Positions 7,770 through 16,310 of a stretch of 42,830 nt of DNA are shown here, piece by piece (position 1 is the first letter of the stretch; each line of letters opens with the position of its first letter). The stretch spans positions 1 through 42,830 of the forward strand of contig JAEXGT010000081.1 in the NCBI GenBank assembly GCA_023450615.1, read 5' to 3'. A program made the position numbers and the translations under genes. This DNA is from Pseudomonadota bacterium. Its GTDB lineage: Bacteria > Pseudomonadota > Alphaproteobacteria > Rhizobiales > Beijerinckiaceae. Under the pieces are notes generated by a model that saw only the letters and a program-made list of their open reading frames with translations, had not been told where the DNA came from and did no database searches.

Positions 7770-8747
7770 TCAACCATTTCCGTTAAGAAAACGTCTCACC
7801 GTCAGCCGCGACACGATGCCTGTGATCAGCGCCACCAGCAGCGCGATGAAGACGACGAGCAGATAGCCGGTCCAGCTGATGCTGAAGGCTCCGAACAGGG
7901 CTTCGATCTGGTCGCCCGCCGGGCTGGCGCGCCAGGAGCGGGTGATCAGGCCGAGAATGATGGTGAGCAGCAGAGCCCCGCCCGCGCCGATGGCGCTGCC
8001 GCGAAGGCCGAGCCTGAAGAAGCGATGCTGGAATTCCTTGGCGATGAAGTCGTCGTTCGCGCCGACGAAGTGAAGCACCTCCACCACTTCCTTGTTGCCC
8101 GCCATGGCCCCGCGCGTGGCGAAGATCACCGCGAGCCCCGCCGCCACGAGCACGAGCGTCACCAGGAAGATGCCGGTGGCGATGATGGTGTTCGCCATGG
8201 TCGACAGGCGGGAGACCCAGAGGGCGTGATCGTCGAGGGTCGCGCCCGGCACGTCCTTCTGAAGCTTCTGCCGCAGCGGTCCGAAATCGGGCCTCACATC
8301 CTCCTGAAGCTTGATGACGATAAGGCGCGGAACCGGAAGGTCCTTGAAGTCGAGGCCGCTTCCGAGCCAGGGCTCGAGAAGGCGCTCGGATTCCTCCTTC
8401 GTGAAGGGCTGGGCCGTTTCCACCCCCGGCGTCTGGCGGGCGAGCGCCACGGCGCGCGCCACATCGTCCTCCATGGAGCGCTGGGGATTGGGCCGGATCT
8501 GGATCGTGACCTCGCGGGCGATCTCGGAGCGCCATTGCGCGGAGCTCGTCGCCACCAGCTCCGCCCCGCCCGCGCAGAGGGCGGCGAGGAAGGTGAGAAT
8601 CGCGATGACGGCGGCAAGGGCCTGGCCGCCCGCCGAATCCACGGGCACGAGGGGCGCGTTGCGGCTCAAGGAGGCGGGCAGGGAACGCTTCTCGCCTTGA
8701 TTCCTGTTCGAAGCGGCCTTCCTGAGACGGGGCTGGGGCGCGTTCAT
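7770..8747 (-). CDS. ftsX: cell division protein FtsX
   Basis: Integral membrane partner of FtsE; the pair controls periplasmic peptidoglycan hydrolases at the septum. 325 aa. It has a polar cytoplasmic N-terminus of about 40 residues and a first membrane segment (about 42-65). A periplasmic loop follows (VTIQIRPNPQRSMEDDV to the DDHALWVSRL region), then three further membrane segments in the C-terminal half with the FtsX-type EVVEVLHFVGANDDFIAKEFQ cytoplasmic coupling stretch. It begins 5 bases after the ftsE stop, so the two are one transcription unit. Confidence 0.92.
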   Translation of the reverse strand: MNAPQPRLRKAASNRNQGEKRSLPASLSRNAPLVPVDSAGGQALAAVIAILTFLAALCAGGAELVATSSAQWRSEIAREVTIQIRPNPQRSMEDDVARAVALARQTPGVETAQPFTKEESERLLEPWLGSGLDFKDLPVPRLIVIKLQEDVRPDFGPLRQKLQKDVPGATLDDHALWVSRLSTMANTIIATGIFLVTLVLVAAGLAVIFATRGAMAGNKEVVEVLHFVGANDDFIAKEFQHRFFRLGLRGSAIGAGGALLLTIILGLITRSWRASPAGDQIEALFGAFSISWTGYLLVVFIALLVALITGIVSRLTVRRFLNGNG

Positions 8748-8752
8748 CCCGC

Positions 8753-9457
8753 TTACTCGTCGATATGCAGCCGGCCGTCGCCGAGCACGAGACGGCGCAC
8801 GTTGAGCTGTTCCATGAGGCTGAAATCGTGGGTGGCGATCACCACCGAGGTTCCGAGCCGGTTGAGTTCGATGAAGAGCCGCAGCAGGCGGCGGGCGAGG
8901 GAAGGGTCCACGTTGCCGGTGGGCTCGTCGGCCAGCAGAAGGTCCGGCCGCACGATGAGCGCGCGGGCAATCGCTGCGCGTTGCTTCTCGCCACCGGAGA
9001 GCACGGGCGGCAGCATGTGCATGCGGTCGCCGAGGCCCACCCAGCGCAGCAATTCCACCACCTCGGCGCGGTAGCTCGACTCTTCCTTGCCCTGGACGCG
9101 CAGGGGCAGGGCGACGTTCTCATAGGTCGTGAGATGATCGAGCAGGCGGAAGTCCTGAAACACCACGCCCATGCGGCGGCGAAGTCCGGTGAGTTCGTCC
9201 TTCGAAATTCTGGAGACATCCTCGCCGAAGAGGGAGATCAGGCCGCGCGTCGGCTTGACCGAGAGCAGGATGAGGCGAAGCAGCGTGGTTTTGCCCGCGC
9301 CCGAGGGGCCCGTGAGGAACTGGAAAGAGTTCGGCTCGATGGAGAAGGTCAGGTCGCGCAGGACCTCGGGCCCCATGCCGTAACGCACGCCCACATTCTC
9401 GAAATGCACCGATGGGGCCGCGCCCTCATCGAATTCCTCGTCGTAATAGGCTCTCAC
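8753..9457 (-). CDS. ftsE: cell division ATP-binding protein FtsE
   Basis: ABC-type ATPase of the FtsEX complex, 234 aa from the chosen start. Walker A GPSGAGKT at 50-57, Q-loop VFQDFRLL near 99-106, signature LSGGEKQR at 153-160, Walker B LLLADEPT at 173-180, and a switch histidine in IATHDFSL. The start is a GTG at 9457 with AGGAGGG 11 bases upstream. The frame stays open far upstream to 9829, but that part has no family match and no ribosome site, so I exclude it. Operon with ftsX. Confidence 0.92.
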   Translation of the reverse strand: MRAYYDEEFDEGAAPSVHFENVGVRYGMGPEVLRDLTFSIEPNSFQFLTGPSGAGKTTLLRLILLSVKPTRGLISLFGEDVSRISKDELTGLRRRMGVVFQDFRLLDHLTTYENVALPLRVQGKEESSYRAEVVELLRWVGLGDRMHMLPPVLSGGEKQRAAIARALIVRPDLLLADEPTGNVDPSLARRLLRLFIELNRLGTSVVIATHDFSLMEQLNVRRLVLGDGRLHIDE

Positions 9458-9738
9458 GCGCGCCCGAACCCTCCTGAAGAAGCTGATGACGTGGCGAGCC
9501 GGAGAGGTCCGCCACGGGCGATTCGCCTCCGTTATCGCCCCGGTATGGTTAGCAAGCCATAAACTTGCGGGGCATGGACGCAAAGCGAAGCGATCGTGGA
9601 ACATTGCCGCAGGAGCCGCGCCAACGGCTTCAATTCGCCGGGAGAATCGTGAAGTCCGTTTGACTTCCGCGCGCTGCCATGGTCGTGAAGAGGGAGCCCT
9701 CAGGCTTTTTTCGAAAAACTTTTCTGGACCGACCGACG

Positions 9739-10308
9739 ATGACCGCTGCCCACCGTATCCGGGTTCTTTTCGACGAAGACGCCATCGCCAAGCGCAACGA
9801 GGCGCTGGCTCAGGAAATCGCGAGCGCAAAGCCCGAGAACCTGCTCGTCGTCGCCGTCCTCAAGGGCAGCTTCATGTTCGCGGCGGACCTGATCCGCGCC
9901 CTGCACCGCACCGGCCTCGAGCCGCAGGTGGAGTTCGTGCATCTCTCCAGCTATCTCGACGGCACGGTATCCTCCGGCAACGTGACCATCCTGCGCGACG
10001 TGGAGAGCGACGTGCGCGGCCGCGACGTGCTGCTCGTGGACGACATTCTCGAATCCGGCCGCACGGTGACCTTCGCCAAGGACCTGCTGATGGCCCGCGG
10101 CGCAAAGAGCGTGAAGACGGCTGTGCTGCTGGAAAAGCCCGGCAAGCGCGCCGTGTCCATCGATCCGGATTATGTGGGCTTCACCTGCCCCGACGTGTTC
10201 GTGATCGGCTACGGCATGGACGTCGCCCATTCCTACCGCCAGCTCCCCTTCGTCGGCGTTCTCGACCGCTACGACACGAATCCGGACCTGTTCGACAAGC
10301 CGGAATAA
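9739..10308 (+). CDS. hpt: hypoxanthine phosphoribosyltransferase
   Basis: Purine salvage enzyme making IMP or GMP from hypoxanthine or guanine and PRPP. 189 aa from ATG 9739, which gives the usual short N-terminus; an in-frame ATG at 9679 would add 20 unusual residues. Motifs: VVAVLKGSFMFAADL near 38-51, VEFVHLSSY with the flexible loop after it, the PRPP-binding acidic loop VLLVDDILESGRT at 97-109, and the C-terminal DYVGFTCPDVFVIGYGMD base-binding block. Stands alone, followed by a palindromic repeat. Confidence 0.92.
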   Translation: MTAAHRIRVLFDEDAIAKRNEALAQEIASAKPENLLVVAVLKGSFMFAADLIRALHRTGLEPQVEFVHLSSYLDGTVSSGNVTILRDVESDVRGRDVLLVDDILESGRTVTFAKDLLMARGAKSVKTAVLLEKPGKRAVSIDPDYVGFTCPDVFVIGYGMDVAHSYRQLPFVGVLDRYDTNPDLFDKPE

Positions 10309-10319
10309 GAGGCGCTCCA

Positions 10320-10490
10320 ACCACAACCGTCATTCCCGCACAGGCGGGCCGAAGGGCCCTGTAGGCATGGAAAGGCATAAGCGCGCGTAGCGCAGAATGA
10401 AGAGAAGGGCATTGCGCCCTTCCTTCAATAATCGTGGTTATGGATCCCCGCCTGCGCAGGGATGACGGTTGCGGGGTGGTTATCCGTTCA
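10320..10490. repeat. imperfect long inverted repeat element
   Basis: The left end reads AACCACAACCGTCATTCCCGC. The right end, near 10455-10485, reads GCGCAGGGATGACGGTTGCGG then GTGGTT. The ends are roughly complementary and enclose about 110 bases, including a smaller hairpin (GAAGGGCATTGCGCCCTTC near 10403-10421). The wording matches intergenic repeats common in Microvirga and Methylobacterium-like genomes. It sits between hpt and tspO, which converge. Confidence 0.65.
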
Positions 10491-10989
10491 GCTGCCAGAT
10501 CGCCCCGTTGAGCAGCGTCGCGAAGCAGACCCATGCGAGATACGGCGCGAGAAGCCATGCCGCGATCCGGTCGAGTCTCCAGAATGCGGCGATGGTGGCG
10601 AGGATCGCGACGATCAGGGCCGCAATGACGACAAGGCCGGAAAGGGGGCTCTGCGCACCGAAGAAGGCGAAGGACCAAGCCGAGTTCAGGGCAAGCTGCA
10701 CGAAGAAGATCACCACCGCTCCCGTGCGCCCGGGCGTGCTTCCCGGCAGCGACAGGATGCGCCAGAGCGCATAGGCCATCAGCGCGTAGAGCGTGGTCCA
10801 GACCGGGGCAAAGAGCCAGTTCGGCGGACTGAAGCCGGGCTTGGCGAGCCCTGCATACCAGGTGGGAATGTTATCGCGGGTCACGAGACTTCCCGCGACG
10901 CTTACCGCCACCACCGGCAGAACGGCAATCAGGAGCCGCCGGAATGGCGGCGTTGCATGGCTGCCCGGTGCGGTTTGATCTGTATGCAT
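10480..10989 (-). CDS. tspO: TspO/MBR family tryptophan-rich sensory protein
   Basis: A 169-aa membrane protein with five predicted helices. Family motifs are clear: WYAGLAKPGFSPPNWLFAPVWT, LYALMAYALW, LNSAWSFAFFG, and the last helix with WLLAPYLAWVCFATLLNGAIW. TspO proteins bind porphyrins. In alphaproteobacteria such as Rhodobacter they tune pigment and stress gene expression in response to oxygen or light (established for that genus). Divergent from the PLP enzyme gene. A near-match to the general stress promoter lies upstream (11032-11056). Confidence 0.92.
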   Translation of the reverse strand: MHTDQTAPGSHATPPFRRLLIAVLPVVAVSVAGSLVTRDNIPTWYAGLAKPGFSPPNWLFAPVWTTLYALMAYALWRILSLPGSTPGRTGAVVIFFVQLALNSAWSFAFFGAQSPLSGLVVIAALIVAILATIAAFWRLDRIAAWLLAPYLAWVCFATLLNGAIWQLNG

Positions 10990-11031
10990 CGTCGAAATCC
11001 CTTTAAAGCAGTGCGCATCTTCTGACTACGC

Positions 11032-11056
11032 AACAGTCACGCTTCCCGGAGGTTCC
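11032..11056 (-). promoter_or_regulatory. EcfG-like promoter for tspO
   Basis: Read on the minus strand: GGAAC (11056-11052), 16 bases, TGTT (11035-11032). This differs from GGAAC-N16-CGTT by one base. A start site about 7 bases further on would leave a leader of roughly 36 bases before the tspO ATG. It overlaps the ribosome site of the divergent gene, so it could be fortuitous. Confidence 0.4.
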
Positions 11057-11057
11057 C

Positions 11058-12212
11058 ATGTCGTCGTCACACTCCCCTTGGTCTAAGCGCAGCCTGACCG
11101 CTCAGGCCATGGGCCATGTGGACCCGATCACGAAAGCGGTCGTGCCGCCGATCCATGTGGCGACCACCTATATCCGCGACGAGGACAATGCCTATTCCTC
11201 CGGCTATGTCTATGGCCGCCCCGACAACGCCACCATCCGCGAGGCGGAGGAGGTGCTGGCGATGCTGGAAGAGGCCGAGGCCGGCGCGCTTCTCTTCTCC
11301 TCCGGCATGGCAGCGGCCACCGCCGTGTTCCAGGCGCTCAATCCCGGCGATCACATCGTGGCGTCCAAGGTCATGTACTGGGCCCTGCGCAGCTGGCTGA
11401 TGACTGAGGCCGTGCGCTGGGGCCTTCAGGTGGATTTCGTGGAGACGGACGATCTCGACGCGCTGCGCAAGGCGGTCGTTCCCGGCCGCACCAAGCTCGT
11501 CTGGGCCGAGACGCCGTCCAACCCGCTCTGGACCGTCACCGACATCGCCGCCGTCGCCGAGATCGCCCATGCGGCGGGCGCGCGTCTGGCGGTGGATTCC
11601 ACCACGGCCTCGCCGGTTCATACACGTCCCCTGACGCTCGGCGCCGACATCGTCATGCATGCGGCCACCAAGGTGCTCAACGGTCATTCGGACGTGGTGG
11701 CGGGAGCACTCGCCGGTGCGAAGACCGATGAATTCTGGGCGAAGGTCGCCTCCATCCGCAAGATGCAGGGTGCGATCCTCGGCCCCTTCGAGGCCTATCT
11801 CCTGATGCGCGGCATGCGCACGCTCCATGTGCGTACGGCGGCGCAAGCGAAGTCCGCGCTCGATCTCGCGCAGCGCTTTTCCGCGCACCCGAAAGTGGCG
11901 CGCGTTCTCTATCCCGGCCTGCCGCAGCATCCCGGTCACGACATCGCCGCCCGGCAGATGGAGGGCGGCTTCGGCTACATGCTCTCGATCCAGGTGACGG
12001 GCGGGGAGGCCGCCGCCATTCAGACGGCTGCCAAGGTGCGCCTGTGGAAAAGAGCGACGTCCCTCGGCGGCGTCGAGAGCCTCATCGAGCACCGCGCCTC
12101 CATCGAGGGGCCCGGAACGCCTTGCCCGCCCGACCTGCTGCGCCTGTCCACCGGCATCGAGGACGTGGAGGATCTCTTCCGCGACCTGGACGAGGCCCTG
12201 CGGGCGTCTTGA
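11058..12212 (+). CDS. cystathionine gamma-synthase / beta-lyase family PLP enzyme
   Basis: PLP enzyme of the Cys/Met-metabolism family, 384 aa. It has VPPIHVATTY, YGRPDNATIREAEE (phosphate-binding Y52 and R54), FSSGMAAATAVFQAL, AETPSNPLW and the PLP lysine K205 in MHAATKVLNGHSDVVAG. Members make or break cystathionine, or use O-acyl-homoserine. The usual aromatic loop (VYGGTY/SYHLF type) is replaced by VMYWALRSWL, and the Asp block reads DSTTASPV. I therefore leave the substrate open. GGAGG sits 6 bases before the ATG. Divergent from tspO. Confidence 0.85.
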   Translation: MSSSHSPWSKRSLTAQAMGHVDPITKAVVPPIHVATTYIRDEDNAYSSGYVYGRPDNATIREAEEVLAMLEEAEAGALLFSSGMAAATAVFQALNPGDHIVASKVMYWALRSWLMTEAVRWGLQVDFVETDDLDALRKAVVPGRTKLVWAETPSNPLWTVTDIAAVAEIAHAAGARLAVDSTTASPVHTRPLTLGADIVMHAATKVLNGHSDVVAGALAGAKTDEFWAKVASIRKMQGAILGPFEAYLLMRGMRTLHVRTAAQAKSALDLAQRFSAHPKVARVLYPGLPQHPGHDIAARQMEGGFGYMLSIQVTGGEAAAIQTAAKVRLWKRATSLGGVESLIEHRASIEGPGTPCPPDLLRLSTGIEDVEDLFRDLDEALRAS

Positions 12213-12230
12213 TCCGGTCATGAAAGATGT

Positions 12231-12273
12231 GCTTCCCTCTGCTTAAGGAATAATGTTCCATTCAGAGGGAAGC
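12231..12273 (+). promoter_or_regulatory. hairpin covering the cpdB ribosome-binding site
   Basis: GCTTCCCTCTG (12231-12241) is perfectly complementary to CAGAGGGAAGC (12263-12273). The 21-base loop itself contains GGAA and TTCC around TAATG. The right arm contains the purine-rich ribosome site AGAGGGAAG of the gene starting at 12279. Folded, the RNA would hide that site. It could act as an RNA switch, a thermometer or a DNA operator. Confidence 0.55.
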
Positions 12274-12278
12274 CATCC

Positions 12279-14225
12279 ATGACATCGTCCATCACCCGCC
12301 GCCGCGTTCTTCAAACCGGCGTAGCCGCCGCCGCTCTCTCCAGCCTGCCGCAATTTGCTATGGGCCGCGACGGCCCGGTGGTGAAGCTCCGCATCATGGA
12401 GACCACCGATCTCCACGTGAACATCTTCCCCTACGATTACTACCGCGATGCGGCGGACGACACGGTCGGCCTTGCCCGCACAGCGACCCTCGTGAAGGGC
12501 GCGCGCGCTGAAGCCAAGAACAGCCTTCTCTTCGACAACGGTGACCTGATCCAGGGCTCGCCGCTCGGCGATTTCGTCGCCTACCGTCAGGGCATGAAGA
12601 AGGGCGACGTGCATCCCATGGTCGCCGCCATGAACGAGCTGAACTACGATTGCGGCACGCTCGGCAATCACGAGTTCAACTACGGTCTCGAATTCCTGCA
12701 GAACGCCATGGGCGCTGCGAAATTCCCGCTCGTCTGCGCGAACGTCGTGAAGGCGAACGGCGAGACGCTTCAGAAGCCCTGGCTCATCCTCGACCGCGAG
12801 TTCACCGACGAGGCCGGTGCGAAGCAGAAGATCAAGGTCGGCGTGATCGGCTTCGTGCCGCCGCAGATCGTGCAATGGGACAAGGCGCATCTCGACGGCA
12901 AGGCCACCACTGTCGATATCGTCGATGCGGCGAACAAGCATGTGCCCGAGCTGAAGAAGGCCGGCGCCGATATCGTCGTGGCGCTCTGCCATTCCGGCAT
13001 CGCGGGCGGCGAGCGTAAGGGCGGTGAAGAGAACGCGGCTTTGCATCTCGCGAAGGTCGACGGCATCGACGTGATCCTCACCGGCCACCAGCACTTCGTG
13101 TTCCCGGGCGGCAAGGAGTTCAACAACATCCCCGGCGTGGATGCGAAAGCAGGCACGCTGCATGGCAAGCCCGCTGTCATGGCCGGTTTCTGGGGCAGCC
13201 ATCTCGGCCTCGTCGACCTCGACCTGACGAAGGACGGCAATGTCTGGAAGGTCGCGACTTTCCGCACCGAGGCGCGCCCGATCTACGACCGCGTCGAGCG
13301 CAAGATCGTAGCGAAGGTGGATTCGGATGCGGCTGTGATGGCGGCGGCTCAGGTCGGTCATGACGCGACGCTGAAATATGTGCGCGAGCCTGTCGGCACG
13401 ACGGCGGTGCCGATCCACTCGTATTTCTCGCTTGTCTCGGACGATGCTTCCGTGAAGCTCGTGGCTGAGGCGCAGGCTTGGTACGTGGCCGATCAGCTGA
13501 AGGCTTCCGCCTTCAAGGATCTGCCGATCCTCTCCGCCGCCGCGCCCTTCAAGGCCGGCGGCCGCGGCGGCGCGAACTACTTCACCGACATCAAGCCCGG
13601 CCCGCTCGCCATCAAGGACATGGCGGATATCTACATCTATCCGAACACGATCCGCGTGGTGAAAATCACCGGCGCGCAGGTGCGCGAGTGGCTCGAGCGC
13701 TCGGCGGGCATCTACAACCAGATCGATCCGGCGAAGGGCGGCGAGCAGGAGCTCATCAACTCGAAATTCCCGGCCTACAATTTCGATGTCATCGCGGGCG
13801 TGCAGTACAAGATCGATCCGACGCAAGCTTCGCGCTACGACGACAACGGCAAGGTCGTGAACGCCGATGCGCACCGCATCAAGGAGCTTACCTATAACGG
13901 CAAGCCCGTGACGGACGATCAGCAGTTCCTCGTGGTAACGAACAATTACCGCGCGGGCGGCGGCGGCAACTTCCCCGGCAATGACGGCTCGACCATCGTG
14001 TTCGAAGCGCCCGATCTCACCCGCGATGCGATCATGCGCTACATCCTGGAGAAGAAGGAAGTCGCGCCGAAGGCCGACGGTTCCTGGTCGCTCGCGGTCC
14101 CCGCGGGCGTCACCATGACCTTCACGACCGGCCCGAATGCAGCCGCCTACCAGCCGGCGGGAATCAAGGTCGAGAAGATGGGCGATGCCCCGGAAGGATT
14201 CGTGAAATATCGAATCGCCGGCTGA
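12279..14225 (+). CDS. cpdB: 2',3'-cyclic-nucleotide 2'-phosphodiesterase / 3'-nucleotidase
   Basis: Periplasmic bifunctional enzyme that opens 2',3'-cyclic nucleotides and removes the 3'-phosphate, scavenging nucleosides and phosphate. 648 aa. The N-terminus has a twin-arginine signal (TRRRVLQTG followed by an Ala-rich segment). The metallophosphoesterase half shows TTDLHVNIFPYDYY (metal ligands D44, H46), DNGDLIQGSPLGD, LGNHEFNYGL, CHSGI and LTGHQHFVFPG. The second half is the 5'-nucleotidase C-terminal substrate domain (NTIRVVKITGAQVREWLE, VVTNNYRAGGGGNFPG). The leader hairpin at 12231-12273 masks its ribosome site. A terminator follows at 14249. Confidence 0.93.
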   Translation: MTSSITRRRVLQTGVAAAALSSLPQFAMGRDGPVVKLRIMETTDLHVNIFPYDYYRDAADDTVGLARTATLVKGARAEAKNSLLFDNGDLIQGSPLGDFVAYRQGMKKGDVHPMVAAMNELNYDCGTLGNHEFNYGLEFLQNAMGAAKFPLVCANVVKANGETLQKPWLILDREFTDEAGAKQKIKVGVIGFVPPQIVQWDKAHLDGKATTVDIVDAANKHVPELKKAGADIVVALCHSGIAGGERKGGEENAALHLAKVDGIDVILTGHQHFVFPGGKEFNNIPGVDAKAGTLHGKPAVMAGFWGSHLGLVDLDLTKDGNVWKVATFRTEARPIYDRVERKIVAKVDSDAAVMAAAQVGHDATLKYVREPVGTTAVPIHSYFSLVSDDASVKLVAEAQAWYVADQLKASAFKDLPILSAAAPFKAGGRGGANYFTDIKPGPLAIKDMADIYIYPNTIRVVKITGAQVREWLERSAGIYNQIDPAKGGEQELINSKFPAYNFDVIAGVQYKIDPTQASRYDDNGKVVNADAHRIKELTYNGKPVTDDQQFLVVTNNYRAGGGGNFPGNDGSTIVFEAPDLTRDAIMRYILEKKEVAPKADGSWSLAVPAGVTMTFTTGPNAAAYQPAGIKVEKMGDAPEGFVKYRIAG

Positions 14226-14248
14226 TAGCGTCGCGATGGACTTCCAAG

Positions 14249-14275
14249 CGGCCGGGCATCTGCCCGGCCGTTTTC
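14249..14275 (+). terminator. rho-independent terminator after cpdB
   Basis: CGGCCGGGCA (14249-14258) pairs with TGCCCGGCCG (14261-14270), followed by TTTT. It lies 24 bases after the cpdB stop. Confidence 0.85.
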
Positions 14276-14486
14276 GTGCCGGTGCGTCCTTATGTCCATC
14301 GAGCGCGATGAAAGCAAAACCTGCTTATTCTTCAGAGCTTTCGAGTATCCATTTTTCGGCTGCGCCTCTTTGACGATTATTTGAGCGCTGCCCAGGCTAA
14401 ACCCTTGTTCATCTCTTTGTTAGAAACTCGCCTGCGAATGTCGTTACATATTCTTTTCGATCCAAGATTTTATTCTTTGTTGGTCC

Positions 14487-15203
14487 ATGTCGTTTCAGCT
14501 TTGGAAAATAGCAGGCTTTTCGCTGTGCGCTCTTTGCCTTTTCTCGCCCGCCCTTGCACTTGAGGATGGAGGGTCAGCAGCCGAAATACAGCTTTGGCGG
14601 CTCGAGGACGTTGCCGCGCGTCGCGCCAGAACCCCGGCCGTATCCTATTCCCTGCACCGCACCCAGACATGGGCGAACGGGCTCGCTTCTTCGAGAATGC
14701 CTGCTTTCGTGCCGTCCGATTCCGGCAAGACGGTTGGAGCGAAGATGCAGCCGTTCCAGGACTGGAACTTCCTGATCGGCACGGAGCTGACGAGGAGCGG
14801 TGGCGACAGCAGTTTCCTCTCCTCGAGGGCCATGTGGGAGACGTCCTGGTCGCGGGATCTGGAGAGGCTCGGGGGCCTCGAGATCGGCCTCTCGACGACA
14901 GGCTCCGTAGACAATGCGCAGACCGATTACTTCCAGTCGCTCAGCGGCAATCTCCACGTGCCGTTGGGCCTGCCCCTGAATGCCTGGGACATGAAGCTCC
15001 GTGTTTCTCCCAGCATGAGTGTGGACGTGTCCAACGGAACACTCAGCTCAAGCCTGATGTCGGAGATTCTGGGACAAACGGTGCTTCATTCCGATGCCGC
15101 GTTTCAATCGACCCTCAATGTCTCGGTCGGCTACAGCCTTGCGCCGGATACACGCCCTGCGGGACTAGCGAGGCTGGAACTGAGAATCGCGCCGAGGCTC
15201 TAA
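14487..15203 (+). CDS. secreted protein of unknown function, possibly beta-rich
   Basis: 238 aa with a clear signal peptide (about 1-25, IAGFSLCALCLFSPALA ending ALA-LED). The mature part is polar with alternating hydrophobic residues toward the end (LGLPLNAWDMKLRVSPSMSVDV, STLNVSVGYSL, LARLELRIAPRL). It finishes in a short amphipathic strand, as in small outer-membrane beta-barrels, but I do not recognise a family. The upstream 200 bases are AT-rich compared with the rest of the window. It stands alone between the cpdB terminator and a repeat, so it may be an accessory gene. The start at 14487 has no strong ribosome site. Confidence 0.65.
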   Translation: MSFQLWKIAGFSLCALCLFSPALALEDGGSAAEIQLWRLEDVAARRARTPAVSYSLHRTQTWANGLASSRMPAFVPSDSGKTVGAKMQPFQDWNFLIGTELTRSGGDSSFLSSRAMWETSWSRDLERLGGLEIGLSTTGSVDNAQTDYFQSLSGNLHVPLGLPLNAWDMKLRVSPSMSVDVSNGTLSSSLMSEILGQTVLHSDAAFQSTLNVSVGYSLAPDTRPAGLARLELRIAPRL

Positions 15204-15302
15204 AGCATCGGACGTGAAATCGAACTCACGGCCACTGCTTTAAGCTTTTGCTTGGCCGCATCTTTTCACGCAAAACCGGGGCCCACTTTTGCGTTCGATA
15301 CT
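15204..15302. repeat. short Rhizobiales-type intergenic repeat
   Basis: The stretch between two convergent genes reads like a known repeat family: AAGCTTTTGCTTGGCCGCATC, then AAAACCGGGGCCCACTTTTGCGT. The phrase AAAACCGG-N-CCCACTTTT recurs in many Rhizobiales genomes. Complementary pieces (CGCAAAA at 15270-15276, TTTTGCG at 15288-15294) could form a hairpin. Confidence 0.5.
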
Positions 15303-16193
15303 CTAAGGAAGCGTGATCACATCGGCCATGTTGGGTTTCGGCTCCGCTCCGAGACGCCTCTGCTTGGCGGCCAGGATCGTGCCGTTCAGCTCGCCTCCGA
15401 ACAGGAAGATTGCGCCGAGCGTATAGAGGAAGATCAGCGCCACCATCGCCGTGGCAAGGCTGCCATAGGTGGAAGCATAGGCTCCCGGATAATAATCGAG
15501 ATACCAGCTGAAGCCGAAGCCGCCGAGGAGCCATAGGAACAGGGTGACGCTCACTCCCGGCAGCACCGAGCGGAAGCTGCGGCGTCCGGCCGGGACGAGC
15601 TTGTGGGCCAGCATGAGCCCCGCCACGATGATGAGGGTGGCGACGCCGATGCGGAGAAAGCCGACGAGAACGTCGAAGGGCTGCAGGGCCGGCAGCCAGC
15701 GCAGCACGCCGCGCCAGATGAAGGGCCCCAGGACGACGAGGAGCGCCATGGCCATGAGCACGAAGGCGCCGCCGATCACGAAAGCGATGGATTCGAGCCG
15801 CGTCAGCCACCATGCGCGGGTTTCGCGCACATTGTAGGCGCGGTTGAGGCCGACTCTGAGGCTCTCCACGCCGCTGGATGCGAAGTACAGGGTCAACACC
15901 ACGCCCAGGGTGAGCACGTCGCTGCGCCGTCCGGTCAGGATGGTGTGAACCTCTCCGGCGATGGGTGCCGCGATGCCCTCCGGCCATGCTTCGAGAATGA
16001 GATCGGCCACCTCGTCGGCGAGCGACCCCGTGCCGAACACGCTCGCCAGCGCCGTCACCAGGATCAGGAAGGGGAAGAAGGAGGTCAGCACCGACAGCGC
16101 GATATGGCTCGCAATCGCCCAGGCATCATGCAGCACGAAGCGGTTCATGGTGATCGTGAGCAGTTCGAAGGTAAGGCGCAGACGTTTCAACAA
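15303..16193 (-). CDS. YihY/UPF0761 family inner membrane protein
   Basis: About 296 aa with six membrane segments. It carries the family pattern DAWAIASHIALSVLTSFFPFLILVTAL, then VLTLYFASSGVESLRVGLNRAYNV, YLDYYPGAYASTYGSLATAMVALIFLY and IFLFGGELNGTI. These proteins were once annotated as ribonuclease BN, but their role remains unclear. The start is uncertain: TTG codons at 16193/16190 follow GGAG closely and keep the usual cytoplasmic N-terminus, while the frame is open to 16274 and an internal ATG at 16147 would remove it. A GGAAC-N15-CGTT element lies upstream (16284-16307). Confidence 0.82.
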   Translation of the reverse strand: MLKRLRLTFELLTITMNRFVLHDAWAIASHIALSVLTSFFPFLILVTALASVFGTGSLADEVADLILEAWPEGIAAPIAGEVHTILTGRRSDVLTLGVVLTLYFASSGVESLRVGLNRAYNVRETRAWWLTRLESIAFVIGGAFVLMAMALLVVLGPFIWRGVLRWLPALQPFDVLVGFLRIGVATLIIVAGLMLAHKLVPAGRRSFRSVLPGVSVTLFLWLLGGFGFSWYLDYYPGAYASTYGSLATAMVALIFLYTLGAIFLFGGELNGTILAAKQRRLGAEPKPNMADVITLP

Positions 16194-16310
16194 TGGGCTC
16201 CAGGCTGCTGGAGATGGTGGAGCGTGAGGGTTGGCAAGGCAAGAACTCCAACCTTGGCAGGAGCCTTGTCTCAATTAATCTTAAACGGCAATGCTGCCGT
16301 TCGTTCCCAT

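Noticed and set aside
9458..9829. N-terminal extension of FtsE
   Set aside because: The frame is open, but no family match; a GTG at 9457 with AGGAGGG gives the normal length.
10990..11057. SAM riboswitch ahead of the Cys/Met PLP enzyme
   Set aside because: The gap is only 68 bases and I see no SAM-II or SAM-I core.
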